Assembly (NCBI GenBank): GCA_963759155.1
Contig: CAVWXX010000005.1
Location: 186,001-250,000, forward strand
Reading direction: 5' to 3'
Length of the DNA: 64,000 bases
Source: SZUA-36 sp963759155
Lineage (GTDB): Bacteria > Pseudomonadota > Gammaproteobacteria > Xanthomonadales > SZUA-36
Under the pieces are notes generated by a model. It had not been told where the DNA came from. It saw only the letters and a list, made by a program, of their open reading frames with translations, and searched no databases. The position numbers and the translations under genes were made by a program. Of the stretch, positions 25,190 through 34,738 are shown piece after piece; position 1 is the stretch's first letter, and every line of letters begins with the position of its first letter.

Positions 25190-26887
25190 ATGAATTTTAG
25201 TAAGTATGTCAACGTATTGATACCGGTCCTTGTTTCCTGCTGCATGCTGACAGCCTACGCCCAACCGGTGTCCTACGACGTCATTCTCCGCGGCGGCACG
25301 ATTTATGATGGCAGTGGTGAAAAACCCTTCACCGGGGACGTGGCACTCAAAGGTGACAAGATCGCCGCTTTGGGTGACCTCGGTAAAGCCAGCGCGGCAA
25401 TGGAAATTAACGCCGAAGGTCTCGCGGTCGCACCCGGGTTTGTCAATATGATGTCCTGGGCCAACGAGTCATTGATCGAAGACGGACGTTCACAGAGTAA
25501 TATCCGCCAGGGTGTAACCCTTGAGATCATGGGTGAAGGTGAGTCGATGGGACCACTCAACGACAGGATGAAGACGGAGTTGCTCGAGTCGCAATCGGAT
25601 ATCAGCTACGCCATTGAGTGGACCACGTTGGCAGAGTACCTGGAGTACCTTGAGCGTCGTGGTATCACGCCGAATGTGGCTTCATTTATTGGCGCTGCCA
25701 CCCCACGTAACTACGTCATCGGGCATGAGGACCGTGAGCCTACCGCAGCAGAACTCGAACAAATGCGTGCACTGGTCCGGCAGGCCATGGAAGATGGTGC
25801 GCTTGGTGTTGCGTCATCGTTGATTTATCCACCGGGCAGCTTTGCCAAGACCGATGAGTTGATCGCGCTGTCTGAAATCGCGGCCGAATACGATGGCATG
25901 TATATCTCGCATATGCGTGATGAAGGCGCCAACATGCTGGAAGCCATCGACGAACTGCTCACCATCGCACGTGAAGCCAAAATTCGTGCCGAGATCTATC
26001 ATTTCAAGGCATCCGGTCAGCCCAACTGGCACCTGTTTGACCAGGCGGTGGAGAAAGTGGAAAAAGCCAGGGCCGAGGGCCTGCAGATAACGGCGGATGT
26101 CTACACCTATCCGGCCGGTTCCACCGGGCTCAATGCTTCTATTCCTCCCTGGGTTCAGGAGGGTGGTTTTGCTGCTTCTGTAGAGCGCATGAAGGACCCC
26201 GCCACCCGCGAACGTATCGCAAATGAAATGCTTGAAAACTCGCCGGAGTGGGAAAACATGTACTTGGGTGCTGGCACACCGGATAACATCCTGTTGGTCG
26301 GGTTCAAGTCAGACACACTAAAACCACTCACCGGCAAAACCCTGGCTGAAGTGGCTGACATGCGTGACACCGACCCTCGCTTCACCGCCATGGATTTGAT
26401 CATTGAAGATGACAGCCGCGTCGGTACGGTCTATTTCAGCCAGTCTGAGGACGTGGTCAGGCGGGTGGTTGCCCTGCCCTGGTCCAGCTTTAATTCCGAT
26501 GCAGCCTCGCTTGCACCCGAGGGCGTTTTCCTGAAGAGCAATCCGCACCCTCGTGCCTATGGCAGCTTTGCCCGAGTATTGGGCAAATATGTTCGTGATG
26601 AAAAGCTGTTAACGATGGAAGAAGCGATACGGAAACTGGCAGCATTGCCAAGTATGACCATGAAAATTGACCGCCGCGGACAATTGAAAACCGGATTCTA
26701 TGCAGACGTGGTCGTTTTTGACCCCGCAACCATCCAGGACCACGCCACTTTTATCGAACCACACCAGTATGCCACCGGCATGCAGCACGTATTTGTCAAC
26801 GGTACGCAGGTATTAAAAGATGGTGAGCATACCGGTGCTACACCGGGTCGTGCTGTTCGCGGGCCTGGCTGGACTGGTCGGGAGTGA
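25190..26887 (+). CDS. Exported D-aminoacylase-like amidohydrolase with an altered metal site
   Basis: The 565-residue protein begins with a signal peptide (VLIPVLVSCCMLTAYAQ) after AGAGAAAG, which supports ATG 25190 over the upstream frame. It has the D-aminoacylase/dihydroorotase layout: YDVILRGGTIYDGSGEKPF, VAPGFVNMMSW, RQGVTLEIMGEG, MYISHMRDEG, EIYHFKASG and a C-terminal GFYADVVVFDP. In typical D-aminoacylases the strand after PGF reads DxHxH; here it reads NMMSW, so the first two His ligands are missing, while the later His residues remain. Chemistry may therefore use one metal or differ. Substrate, perhaps an N-acyl-D-amino acid, is inferred. Confidence 0.72.
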   Translation: MNFSKYVNVLIPVLVSCCMLTAYAQPVSYDVILRGGTIYDGSGEKPFTGDVALKGDKIAALGDLGKASAAMEINAEGLAVAPGFVNMMSWANESLIEDGRSQSNIRQGVTLEIMGEGESMGPLNDRMKTELLESQSDISYAIEWTTLAEYLEYLERRGITPNVASFIGAATPRNYVIGHEDREPTAAELEQMRALVRQAMEDGALGVASSLIYPPGSFAKTDELIALSEIAAEYDGMYISHMRDEGANMLEAIDELLTIAREAKIRAEIYHFKASGQPNWHLFDQAVEKVEKARAEGLQITADVYTYPAGSTGLNASIPPWVQEGGFAASVERMKDPATRERIANEMLENSPEWENMYLGAGTPDNILLVGFKSDTLKPLTGKTLAEVADMRDTDPRFTAMDLIIEDDSRVGTVYFSQSEDVVRRVVALPWSSFNSDAASLAPEGVFLKSNPHPRAYGSFARVLGKYVRDEKLLTMEEAIRKLAALPSMTMKIDRRGQLKTGFYADVVVFDPATIQDHATFIEPHQYATGMQHVFVNGTQVLKDGEHTGATPGRAVRGPGWTGRE

Positions 26888-27009
26888 GCCTTTGCTCGTC
26901 CCGCTGGCCATGACCGTGGTTATATGCTGCTTTCAACCCATTAACATGGCGGAATTGTCCTGGGCCCGGTCTTCAGCTATAGCTTACTTGAAACAGTAGG
27001 TGAGCAAGC

Positions 27010-28356
27010 TTAAGGTTTGGCGAGGTCCGCCAGGAGTTGCTGGTATTCCGGATCTGCACGCAACAGGTCTCCCGCGCTTTTAATCAGCGTGTCGACTTGC
27101 TCCGCCGTCAGTTTGAACGAAGTGGGAACCTTGTTCAAAAAATACTTCAATTGCGGATCCGCAACCTGTTTGAAACTCACCTCCATGAAATAGGATTTTA
27201 CCTCGTGCTCAGGTGTTGAAAGGTTTGCCGACCAGTTTGCGAGATTGTTTCTGACCTGATCAATGGTAGCCGCGTTATAGCGGTGCAACTGGATATCGGT
27301 CATAGCGTTCATCGAAGTCAGCATTGATGGTTGCTTGGCGCTCTTGTTCATATCAGGGCGCTTCTCAGTGGATGCATTGACTGACAGAACCACGACATAG
27401 GTCGGAATTTTTCTATGTGCCTTATTGACAAACTGCGTGGGTCCACCCGAGACGGCCACGACATCGGTCATGGCGCGCAAGCCCATGTTATCGGTGATAC
27501 CACCATCGACGAAGTGGATAAATTCGCGGTTTTCCTTGTCTTTGTAAGATTGCAATCCCGCCAACGTCTGGGCTAATTCATCATTATGTTTTGCCAGGTT
27601 AGCCACCTGGGGTGACACCTGATACTCGGGGCAGCCCGGATAGTTCTTCAGCACTATAGGGTTAAATATCACTGGCACTGCTGATGATGCCGTGACGGCC
27701 CAGGCCACAGGGTACTCACGAACATCAGAACACAGCAGATTGAAGTAATCCTGGATAAATGAGAACCGAACACCGTAGGCCAGATCCGAGGCATTGATGA
27801 TGATCATGGGTCGACCCGGTTGCATCATGTCGGCGAAGGTCGCATCCTTAAACAGGATCTTGTTGTAGTACTCAGCAGACCGTTCGGTTCGCCCTTTACG
27901 ACCAAACCAATGGAAAGGGTTGATAAGGTTGTTGGTGAGATGACCCTGAACATTTTTGAGCAGGAACTCATTTTCGAAATCTTCAAAAATCCTGTCGCCA
28001 TAAAGGCCGTAGTAGGCCGAGGTGAAACTACCCCCGGAAACCGAACTGATTTGCGTTACTTCGTCAAGCAAACGCCCTTGTTGACCATTGATGGTCACTG
28101 GCGTATCGCGCAACTCCTTGAGCACGCCGTAAGCCATGGCCGCCGCGCGCGTTCCACCACCGGAGAAGTTCAGAATAAATACAAAATCTGCAGCTTCCTT
28201 GGACTGGGCCCAGGTTTTTATCGAATAAGGTTCCCCCGCACTGACGCCCGTACTCGGTTCATTGTGAATGACACCATAAGACGAACAGCCGCTGATCAGC
28301 AACAGCATAAGGCAACTGCATAGTAGGCGAGCAGAGCCCCTTGTGATGCGCTTCAT
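27010..28356 (-). CDS. Patatin-like phospholipase lipoprotein
   Basis: The protein has the patatin signature: GGGTRAAAMAYGVLKEL (oxyanion hole), the nucleophile elbow SSVSGGSF and the DGGITDNMG Asp of the catalytic dyad. A lipoprotein signal (LMLLLISGCSSYG) precedes it. The frame is open to 28458; ATG 28356 puts basic residues right before the hydrophobic core and gives 448 aa, while ATG 28401 is also possible. It probably hydrolyses membrane lipids from the periplasm or outer membrane. Confidence 0.83.
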   Translation of the reverse strand: MKRITRGSARLLCSCLMLLLISGCSSYGVIHNEPSTGVSAGEPYSIKTWAQSKEAADFVFILNFSGGGTRAAAMAYGVLKELRDTPVTINGQQGRLLDEVTQISSVSGGSFTSAYYGLYGDRIFEDFENEFLLKNVQGHLTNNLINPFHWFGRKGRTERSAEYYNKILFKDATFADMMQPGRPMIIINASDLAYGVRFSFIQDYFNLLCSDVREYPVAWAVTASSAVPVIFNPIVLKNYPGCPEYQVSPQVANLAKHNDELAQTLAGLQSYKDKENREFIHFVDGGITDNMGLRAMTDVVAVSGGPTQFVNKAHRKIPTYVVVLSVNASTEKRPDMNKSAKQPSMLTSMNAMTDIQLHRYNAATIDQVRNNLANWSANLSTPEHEVKSYFMEVSFKQVADPQLKYFLNKVPTSFKLTAEQVDTLIKSAGDLLRADPEYQQLLADLAKP

Positions 28357-28540
28357 TTTTAGTGTAGGACGATTCAAATGATGTTCAATCTGAGTAAGCA
28401 TGATGTTCCGGCATCCGTGTAGGTATCCAAAGGGGACGGACAATGTTGTAAGGACCACGCCGTCCTATGATTAATAGTATATGAATTAAGGGCCGCATAC
28501 ATTTATTCGATCACTACGGATTACTTGGGGTCGGACCTTT

Positions 28541-28791
28541 TACTTGGGGTCGGACCAGCGCAAGCTGTTGATTTAGAAAATCCTGATTGCTCAATCTGGC
28601 CGAAATTCAGGTTTAAAGCCGTGTTTTTGAGGGCGAAACCGCCATTCTTGGAAGTTTCAGTCGTAAGCTGATATCCGAAACCCTAAACAATCTATTTTGT
28701 CCAGCAAAATGCTAATTTAAGAACAATTAAAGCCTAATCATGGAACTATAATCATATAAATTCAGGTAGTTATATAGGTCCGAGCCCCACT
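28541..28791 (+). mobile_element. 251-bp MITE-like element, copy 1
   Basis: This 251-bp stretch is repeated at 32267-32517 with one difference (TTTAGAAAATC versus TTTAGACAATC). The ends form an imperfect inverted repeat: CTTGGGGTCGGACC at the left and GGTCCGAGCCCCAC at the right. It has no ORF, so it looks like a non-autonomous element moved by a transposase elsewhere. An extra left end (TTACTTGGGGTCGGACC) lies just before it at 28521-28537. The right end stops four bases short of the DUF1415 stop codon. No target duplication is evident. Confidence 0.7.
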
Positions 28792-28795
28792 TCCA

Positions 28796-29350
28796 TTAAT
28801 CGACGCGTACTTTGAAACAGTGCGCGAGCAAGCTTTCCAGCTTTTTCGTGCCAAGACGATTCATTAATTCGATATTACGTACCGGAATCTGATCAATATC
28901 CGGATGACCCGTGATAGCGCGTTCAAGACTATCTTCCCGAAGAATATGCAGCAGGGGATAAGGCGAGCGGTTGGTAAAATTTTCTGCATCATCAGGGTCT
29001 GTGCCGGCAAACTGGTAGTCGGGATGAAAACTGGCAATTTGAAATACACCATCGAGCTGCATCTCAATGAGAAGACTTTCGATGATGTCGAGGAATTGAT
29101 TGTAGTCGCCAAAATCTTGCAGCACGTTTGGATGAATCAACAAGCTTGTTTCAACTGAAGCGTCGCCTTCGAGCAATGTCAGCTCGGCTTCCAGTGCGAC
29201 CAGTAGTTGCTCCTCAGTCCTCGCATCCGTCACTTCAAAGCGCACGCGATTGTTGATGAGCTCTCGCTTTGCAAACGGGCACAGATTCAAATCCACCACC
29301 ACTGAATTCACCCATTGAGCAACCGTTTTATTGATTAAATTGTGCTCCAA
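28796..29350 (-). CDS. DUF1415 family protein
   Basis: A 184-residue cytoplasmic protein with the DUF1415 pattern: VVDLNLCPFAKRELINNRVR near the N-terminus, LIHPNVLQDFGDYNQFLDII in the middle and ASFHPDYQFAGTDPDDAENF, then RSPYPLLHILRE. The conserved Cys and His residues suggest a metal or redox role, but the function is unknown. It ends right next to MITE-like copy 1. Confidence 0.88.
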   Translation of the reverse strand: MEHNLINKTVAQWVNSVVVDLNLCPFAKRELINNRVRFEVTDARTEEQLLVALEAELTLLEGDASVETSLLIHPNVLQDFGDYNQFLDIIESLLIEMQLDGVFQIASFHPDYQFAGTDPDDAENFTNRSPYPLLHILREDSLERAITGHPDIDQIPVRNIELMNRLGTKKLESLLAHCFKVRVD

Positions 29351-29550
29351 ATGTCCTCCATATAATTAAGCCCAAACGCATATCTCTTGAGCGATGGGTG
29401 TCCTGACTCTTCTGACTCTTTTCCCACAATCAGAAGCACAATCAAGGTGGTACACATCAAGACAAGTCTCAATTACTGTAAATGATTCACTCAACCGGTG
29501 AACGGCCTCCAGCACCTTCAGATCACGATCTTAAATGCTGAAATCAATAT

Positions 29551-29814
29551 CTAAAAGTGCCTGGCTATCTTTTTGAAGCCATCACGGATTTCTTCACCAA
29601 GCAATTTTACCGCCGCGCCCATTTCCCGGGAGGCATCTGCGGTTGCATCTCCAAGCCCTTTGGCCTTGGACTCAAACTTTCCCAGTTTAGCCTCCAGCTT
29701 TTGCCACTCTTCACTGCTTTCCAGTTTTGCAAGATGCAATCTCACACGCAGTTCATCACGTTCCTGTTTTAACTCATTGAGCATTTCTTCGATATGCACT
29801 TTGATGTCGTTCAT
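29551..29814 (-). CDS. Small coiled-coil protein
   Basis: ATG 29814 follows AGGAG with 7 bases of spacing and gives 87 residues rich in Glu, Lys and Leu heptads (EEMLNELKQERDELRVRLHL), ending in an amphipathic tail EIRDGFKKIARHF. A TTG start at 29835 would add 7 residues. Small proteins of this pattern are common in marine gammaproteobacteria, but no function is known. No partner gene is adjacent. Confidence 0.65.
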   Translation of the reverse strand: MNDIKVHIEEMLNELKQERDELRVRLHLAKLESSEEWQKLEAKLGKFESKAKGLGDATADASREMGAAVKLLGEEIRDGFKKIARHF

Positions 29815-29835
29815 GTCGTACTCCTGATTTTTCAA

Positions 29836-30257
29836 TCAACCTTCAGTTTAAATGCGTGCTCCAATACCTATATTGACATTGATCATGGACTGTCCGTTCA
29901 AGATGAATTTCTAAAGAGCAAGACAGAAAAGCAAGGCTGGACAACCATACCTTCCTCAACTTGTTCATTTGCAATAGGCCCATTGATGGCAAGGTTAACG
30001 CTGGTGGCTTTGATCGGGCGAACAAAAACAATCTCGCACAGAATACGGGAACCGCATGAGGTCATCTCAGGGTACTGCAATAGGAGGGAAGATGTTTTTC
30101 GTTACTTCAAGAATTCTTGATCCCAGTCAAGCTATCTCATTATATTAGGTTATAATAATATACCTGCCCTGGCACATGCCAAAGCTTTTGATCTGTCATA
30201 AGGGGAGGTGCTGCGCAATCCGTTGAAGAAATTCTTGATTTTGCAAAGGAGCATTCA
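29836..30257. other. 420-bp intergenic region
   Basis: Short frames on both strands here lack ribosome sites and protein-like composition. An AT-rich part with TATAAT at 30151-30156 is a plausible -10 box for the next gene, without a good -35. Nothing else was recognised. Confidence 0.4.
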
Positions 30258-30695
30258 GTGAACATTTTAACGAAAACCGGAATCTACCTGTTGTTTATTC
30301 TGTTACTGGGATTTGCAGCCTGTACCCCCGTTGAAGATTCAAACTCAGCGTCCATTTCCGGGCGTGTCTTTTTTGACTGTGATAAAGACGGCGAGTGTGC
30401 GGACGATGAGGAAGGTATAGCCGACATGTGTGTGCGTCTTTATTTTGGGAGCTGTAGTGAGAAGAATATGCTACAAAATCACACGACCGACGAAAATGGA
30501 GAGTTTCAATTTACCGGGCTTGCAGCAGGTGAATACTGCGTCATGACGGACCCTGAACTACGGACCTGCGGTTTTGCCGGCAACCATCCCACGACATCTA
30601 TCTCACGGCATGTCACTCTGGAAGATGGGATGCATGCTGAACTCGAGTGGTTTGGCTTTGGAAACCTGTCAGGCGGAGGTGACGAACAGCCCTGA
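30258..30695 (+). CDS. Lipoprotein with one SdrD B-like (Cna-type) domain
   Basis: GTG 30258 follows AAGGAG. The 145-residue product has a lipoprotein signal (FILLLGFAAC) and one domain starting SISGRVFFDCDKDGECADDE and ending GLAAGEYCVMTDPE, the pattern of SdrD B-like beta-sandwich domains, with an acidic calcium-binding-like loop. Six Cys in the domain may form disulfides. Surface-exposed structural role likely; specific function unknown. Confidence 0.7.
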   Translation: MNILTKTGIYLLFILLLGFAACTPVEDSNSASISGRVFFDCDKDGECADDEEGIADMCVRLYFGSCSEKNMLQNHTTDENGEFQFTGLAAGEYCVMTDPELRTCGFAGNHPTTSISRHVTLEDGMHAELEWFGFGNLSGGGDEQP

Positions 30696-30894
30696 ATGGT
30701 TTATTGGTTGTCATTGCCTTAACCACAAATCAGGACTGCTTCTATTATTCACGCGCTTAGATCGCGAGTATGGTGAAGTTATCAGGAACGGATTTCCAGC
30801 GATGTCTTTAATCGCCAAAAATGATGGGTATGCTGACCTTTTATGACTTATCCTATCGCCTGATTTATTATAGGTGACTCAGGAGTACTTGCCG

Positions 30895-32139
30895 GTGAAT
30901 TCCAAAAAGGTAGTTTTAGCATACAGTGGAGGCCTGGATACCTCCGTGATCCTCAAATGGCTCCTGGAACGTGACTACGAGGTTATCGCCTATATTGCTG
31001 ATGTCGGGCAGGAGGAGGATTTCGAGGCAGCCAGGGCCAAAGCACTGAAGATCGGCGCCTCCAAGGTATATGTTGAAGACCTGAGGCGGGATTTTGTTGA
31101 AAACTATATCTTCCCCGCTTTCAAGGCCAATGTCGTTTACGAAAGTCGCTACCTGATGGGAACCGCCCTGGCCCGGCCTCCAATCGCCAAAAGACATATC
31201 GAAATCGCGAAAAAGGAAAATGCCGGATACGTTTCTCACGGGGCTACCGGAAAAGGCAATGACCAGGTCCGTTTTGAGCTGGCTTATTACGCCCTGGAGC
31301 CCACTATCCAGGTGCTAGCCCCCTGGAAAATGCCCTCCTTTCTCAGTGAGTTCAAGGGTCGCCCTGACATGATCGCCTATGCCCAGAAGCACGGAATCGA
31401 TGTCACAGCGACCGCTGGAAAACCTTATAGTGAAGATGACAACCTGCTGCACATCAGCCACGAAGCCGGCATTCTTGAAGACCCTTCCGTAGAACCTGAG
31501 AAAGCCGTCTACTCCAAGACCGTCGACCCTGAAGATGCACCAGACCGGGCAACACGCATATCAATAGAGTTCAAGGACGGTATCCCGGTAAAGGTTACAA
31601 ACAAGGAAGACGGAACCGTAAAAACCGATTCCCTGGAACTCTTCAATTACCTGAATGAACTGGGCAGCGCCAATGGAATCGGTCGCATAGATATCGTTGA
31701 AAACCGCTACGTCGGGGTTAAATCCAGGGGCGTATATGAAACGCCAGGTGGCACCATTTTGCACCTGGCTCACACGGATATAGAAGGCATTGCCATGGAT
31801 CGGGAGGTGATGCGATTACGTGACATGCTCTCAGCCAAGTTCGCTGAGCTGATTTACAATGGATTCTGGTTCAGCCCGGAAATGGACTTTTTGCGTTGTG
31901 CCATCGACAAGAGCCAGGAAGTTATCGATGGCACGGTTAACCTGAAATTATATAAGGGCAACGTGTTCGTCCTCAGTCGCGAGAGCCACAGCTCGCTTTA
32001 TGATCAGAACCTTTCAAGCATGGATATTGAGGGAGGCTTCAACCAGCAGGACTCTGAAGGGTTCATCAAAATCAATGCCATACGGTTGATGGCCCATCAT
32101 GCAATTCTTGAAAAAAGGAAAAAAGGGAATGGTCATTAA
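30895..32139 (+). CDS. argG: Argininosuccinate synthase
   Basis: ArgG joins citrulline and aspartate using ATP, the penultimate step of arginine synthesis. It has the N-type ATP pyrophosphatase loop LAYSGGLDTSVILKWL, the citrulline/aspartate-binding HGATGKGNDQVRFE and SPEMDFLRCAIDKSQEVIDG near the C-terminus. GTG 30895, nine bases after AGGAG, is the better start (414 aa); the GTG at 30874 adds seven residues without a ribosome site. No other arg genes are nearby. Confidence 0.97.
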   Translation: MNSKKVVLAYSGGLDTSVILKWLLERDYEVIAYIADVGQEEDFEAARAKALKIGASKVYVEDLRRDFVENYIFPAFKANVVYESRYLMGTALARPPIAKRHIEIAKKENAGYVSHGATGKGNDQVRFELAYYALEPTIQVLAPWKMPSFLSEFKGRPDMIAYAQKHGIDVTATAGKPYSEDDNLLHISHEAGILEDPSVEPEKAVYSKTVDPEDAPDRATRISIEFKDGIPVKVTNKEDGTVKTDSLELFNYLNELGSANGIGRIDIVENRYVGVKSRGVYETPGGTILHLAHTDIEGIAMDREVMRLRDMLSAKFAELIYNGFWFSPEMDFLRCAIDKSQEVIDGTVNLKLYKGNVFVLSRESHSSLYDQNLSSMDIEGGFNQQDSEGFIKINAIRLMAHHAILEKRKKGNGH

Positions 32140-32266
32140 GGAAGGCTCAGGGCAAGCGGAAAACTTGAAGTAAGCACCACTTTTTATCGCAACCGGGGCG
32201 CTGGCATTTGGGAACTCCAGGCGCTCTGAATCAGGTTGCTTCAATCATCCGTCGAGGACGGTTGGA

Positions 32267-32517
32267 TACTTGGGGTCGGACCAGCGCAAGCTGTTGATTT
32301 AGACAATCCTGATTGCTCAATCTGGCCGAAATTCAGGTTTAAAGCCGTGTTTTTGAGGGCGAAACCGCCATTCTTGGAAGTTTCAGTCGTAAGCTGATAT
32401 CCGAAACCCTAAACAATCTATTTTGTCCAGCAAAATGCTAATTTAAGAACAATTAAAGCCTAATCATGGAACTATAATCATATAAATTCAGGTAGTTATA
32501 TAGGTCCGAGCCCCACT
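32267..32517 (+). mobile_element. 251-bp MITE-like element, copy 2
   Basis: This is the second, direct-orientation copy of the element at 28541-28791, same length and one base different. It lies in the 530-bp gap between argG and the flavodoxin-like gene. Just after it the last 14 bases of the right end are repeated (CGAGCCCCACTCTT twice, through 32533), mirroring the extra left end seen at copy 1. The rest of the gap has no recognised gene. Confidence 0.7.
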
Positions 32518-32670
32518 CTTCGAGCCCCACTCTTTAAGCCATCAAGAGTCATGTGCCTGGCAACACCTCAATTCTCATGACCGGTTTGGACTTCGGGCGA
32601 CCGGAGATCAACGCTGACGTTCATTGTCTATAATAGGCCAGGATTCCAGCCGTGAATGTTACCGGGCCGT

Positions 32671-33132
32671 ATGAATAAATTGTTGATCGTTGCACATATG
32701 CCATCGCCTCATACCCGTGAGATGACCAAAGCCGTTGTTGAAGGCGCATCACACACGGACATCAGCGGTATTGAAGTCACACTCAAGCAACCGCTTGAAA
32801 CCGGCCCGCAAGAGGTGCTTGATGCAGACGCCATCATATTGGGTACAACCGAGAATTTCGGTTATATGAGCGGTGCTTTGAAAGACTTTTTTGACCGTAT
32901 CTATTATCCCTGTCTTGAACAAACGGAATCTCTACCGTATGCCGTATTCATTCGGGCCGGAAACGACGGTTTGGGTGCGCTCAACAGTATCGAACGTATC
33001 ACAAAGGGGCTGGCCTGGAGACAGGTTCAGGAGCCGCTGATTTGCCGTGGTAAATGGCAGCCATCATTTGTTGCTCAGTGTGAAGAGCTCGGCATGACAT
33101 TGGCCGCCGGTATGGAAGCCGGGATTTTTTAG
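32671..33132 (+). CDS. Flavodoxin/NADPH-dependent FMN reductase family protein
   Basis: The 153-residue protein begins MNKLLIVAHMPSPHTREMTK, a flavodoxin-type strand followed by a phosphate loop variant, and has DADAIILGTTENFGYMSGAL, typical for FMN binding (GTP.NFG.MSG). An ATG at 32656 would add five residues. It is probably a small flavoprotein oxidoreductase; partner and substrate are unknown. Confidence 0.8.
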   Translation: MNKLLIVAHMPSPHTREMTKAVVEGASHTDISGIEVTLKQPLETGPQEVLDADAIILGTTENFGYMSGALKDFFDRIYYPCLEQTESLPYAVFIRAGNDGLGALNSIERITKGLAWRQVQEPLICRGKWQPSFVAQCEELGMTLAAGMEAGIF

Positions 33133-33159
33133 CATGCGCCGAGACACCATCAATAGGCT

Positions 33160-33531
33160 TTATTTTTGAGCATCACCACCAATGGATGGTTTGTTCATCA
33201 CTGGCTGCACCAACACCCAGGGTTTTACGACCACAGCCCACATCAGGGCATTAGCTTCCAGCCATTCCTTCGCCTGGTCATCCGACACATTCTGCAAGTC
33301 ACCCGCTTGCATCCAGAGTTTGACCTGCTGTTCGTTATCCTGGATCACTTCATAGGCGGTATCCACCAGGTCCAGACCCGGTTTGACCAATACCACCACG
33401 CCCTGGGCAAAAAAACGTAGCAGTTCTTTCCAGGGTATCTTTGCCGTTTCAGCAATGATTCGTACACGTGTTTCTTCTTCTGGAGACAGTTCACTGCCGG
33501 TTTTGTCAGTTTGAGGTTTGGAGTTATGCAT
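33160..33531 (-). CDS. DUF2288 family protein
   Basis: The 123-residue protein matches the DUF2288 pattern: AKIPWKELLRFFAQGVVVLV, DNEQQVKLWMQAGDL, and DQAKEWLEANALMWAVVVKPWVLVQ. It is three bases after the D-cysteine desulfhydrase-like gene, so the two are cotranscribed. Function unknown. Confidence 0.85.
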   Translation of the reverse strand: MHNSKPQTDKTGSELSPEEETRVRIIAETAKIPWKELLRFFAQGVVVLVKPGLDLVDTAYEVIQDNEQQVKLWMQAGDLQNVSDDQAKEWLEANALMWAVVVKPWVLVQPVMNKPSIGGDAQK

Positions 33532-33534
33532 TCT

Positions 33535-34545
33535 TCAACTCAGTGATTCACGCCATTGGCTTTCATAACTAAAACTCCCAAGAGCCCCGCCGGTGTGCCA
33601 GAAAAGGACCTTGCTGCCTTTGGGGATAGCGCCGCTGGTGATCTCACGATTCATACCGATAAACGCTTTGCCGGTATAACACGGATCGAGCAGAATGCCT
33701 TCGCAGCGGGCAAATTCCGCTATCTCCCTGAGTTCTTCACTGCTGGTAAGACCATATCCGCTACCCTGGTAGTCGGCATTCAGCAACAGCTTGCTGGATT
33801 CATCAAAAGCCGGCAGGCCGAAAGCCTGAAGGTCCTCCCGAATATTGCTTACGATCTGCTGAAAATACGGCACGTTGTCACAGACAGCAAAACCCAGTGT
33901 CTGCCAGTCGAGATTGAACGCATCCCGCCCGGCACTAAGCCCGGCAATGGTGCCGCCGGAGCCAACGGCACTGACCACGTGGGTAATGTCCAGGGCAATA
34001 TCATCAAGTTGCTGACGAAGCTCTTCCACCGCTTTTACGAAGCCCATTGCACCCAGTGCATCAGAGGCTCCTTCCGGAATGACAAACACCTTGTTGCCTC
34101 GTTTCGCCTGGTCAGCCGCAAATTCACCCATCAACTGGTCACGCTCAAGATAGGCATCCGGATCAATCCAACGAATGTCTGCACCCGCTATCTTGTTCAG
34201 CAGGGTATTACCCTGCAGCACTGCAGGTGGCTGACCGTCAGGTGTACGCAGAAATAGATGAACATCCAAACCAAGATTTCTGGCGAAAAAGGTCGTAGCC
34301 CTGCAATGATTTGAATTTACCCCGCCACAGGTGACCACCGAAGTTGCGCCCTGATCAAGCGCTGCTGCCATGGAGAATTCCAGTTTCCTGACTTTATTCC
34401 CCGACAGTTCAAAACCTGTCAGGTCATCACGTTTGATCCAGACATTAACACCCTCAAATCGTTTTCCATAACGAATCAGGGGCTCAATAGGTGTCGGCAG
34501 CAAGGCCCGGCTAATTGAGCGTGGATACCTGATCATATTCTCCAT
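33535..34545 (-). CDS. PLP-dependent D-cysteine desulfhydrase/ACC deaminase family enzyme
   Basis: The 336-residue fold-type II PLP enzyme has the cofactor Lys in GFELSGNKVRKLEF (SGNKVRK), the substrate loop CGGVNSNHCRAT, and a phosphate-binding VGSGGTIAG. These match D-cysteine desulfhydrase and 1-aminocyclopropane-1-carboxylate deaminase. D-cysteine desulfhydrase, releasing pyruvate, ammonia and sulfide, is the likelier role by the family's spread in gammaproteobacteria. It leads a two-gene operon with the DUF2288 protein. Confidence 0.82.
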   Translation of the reverse strand: MENMIRYPRSISRALLPTPIEPLIRYGKRFEGVNVWIKRDDLTGFELSGNKVRKLEFSMAAALDQGATSVVTCGGVNSNHCRATTFFARNLGLDVHLFLRTPDGQPPAVLQGNTLLNKIAGADIRWIDPDAYLERDQLMGEFAADQAKRGNKVFVIPEGASDALGAMGFVKAVEELRQQLDDIALDITHVVSAVGSGGTIAGLSAGRDAFNLDWQTLGFAVCDNVPYFQQIVSNIREDLQAFGLPAFDESSKLLLNADYQGSGYGLTSSEELREIAEFARCEGILLDPCYTGKAFIGMNREITSGAIPKGSKVLFWHTGGALGSFSYESQWRESLS

Positions 34546-34738
34546 AAAGGTCTCCTCTTTAAACTGCCCTGATCGTGGCTAGAGTACCCGTGTTAATCAG
34601 ATAGGGTCAAACAACTTCATGGCAATGGCGGTTTCATCACTCGCCCAGCGTGTGATGAGTTGCCGTGATAAATACTGTTGGCACATATCAAAAAGAGCCA
34701 ATATTGTGTATCGTAATAGTCAGGAAAGGCTTATGACT

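Noticed and set aside
32140..32266. Terminator hairpin after argG
   Set aside because: GGCGCTGG and CCAGGCGC can pair only with a bulge and no T-tract follows.
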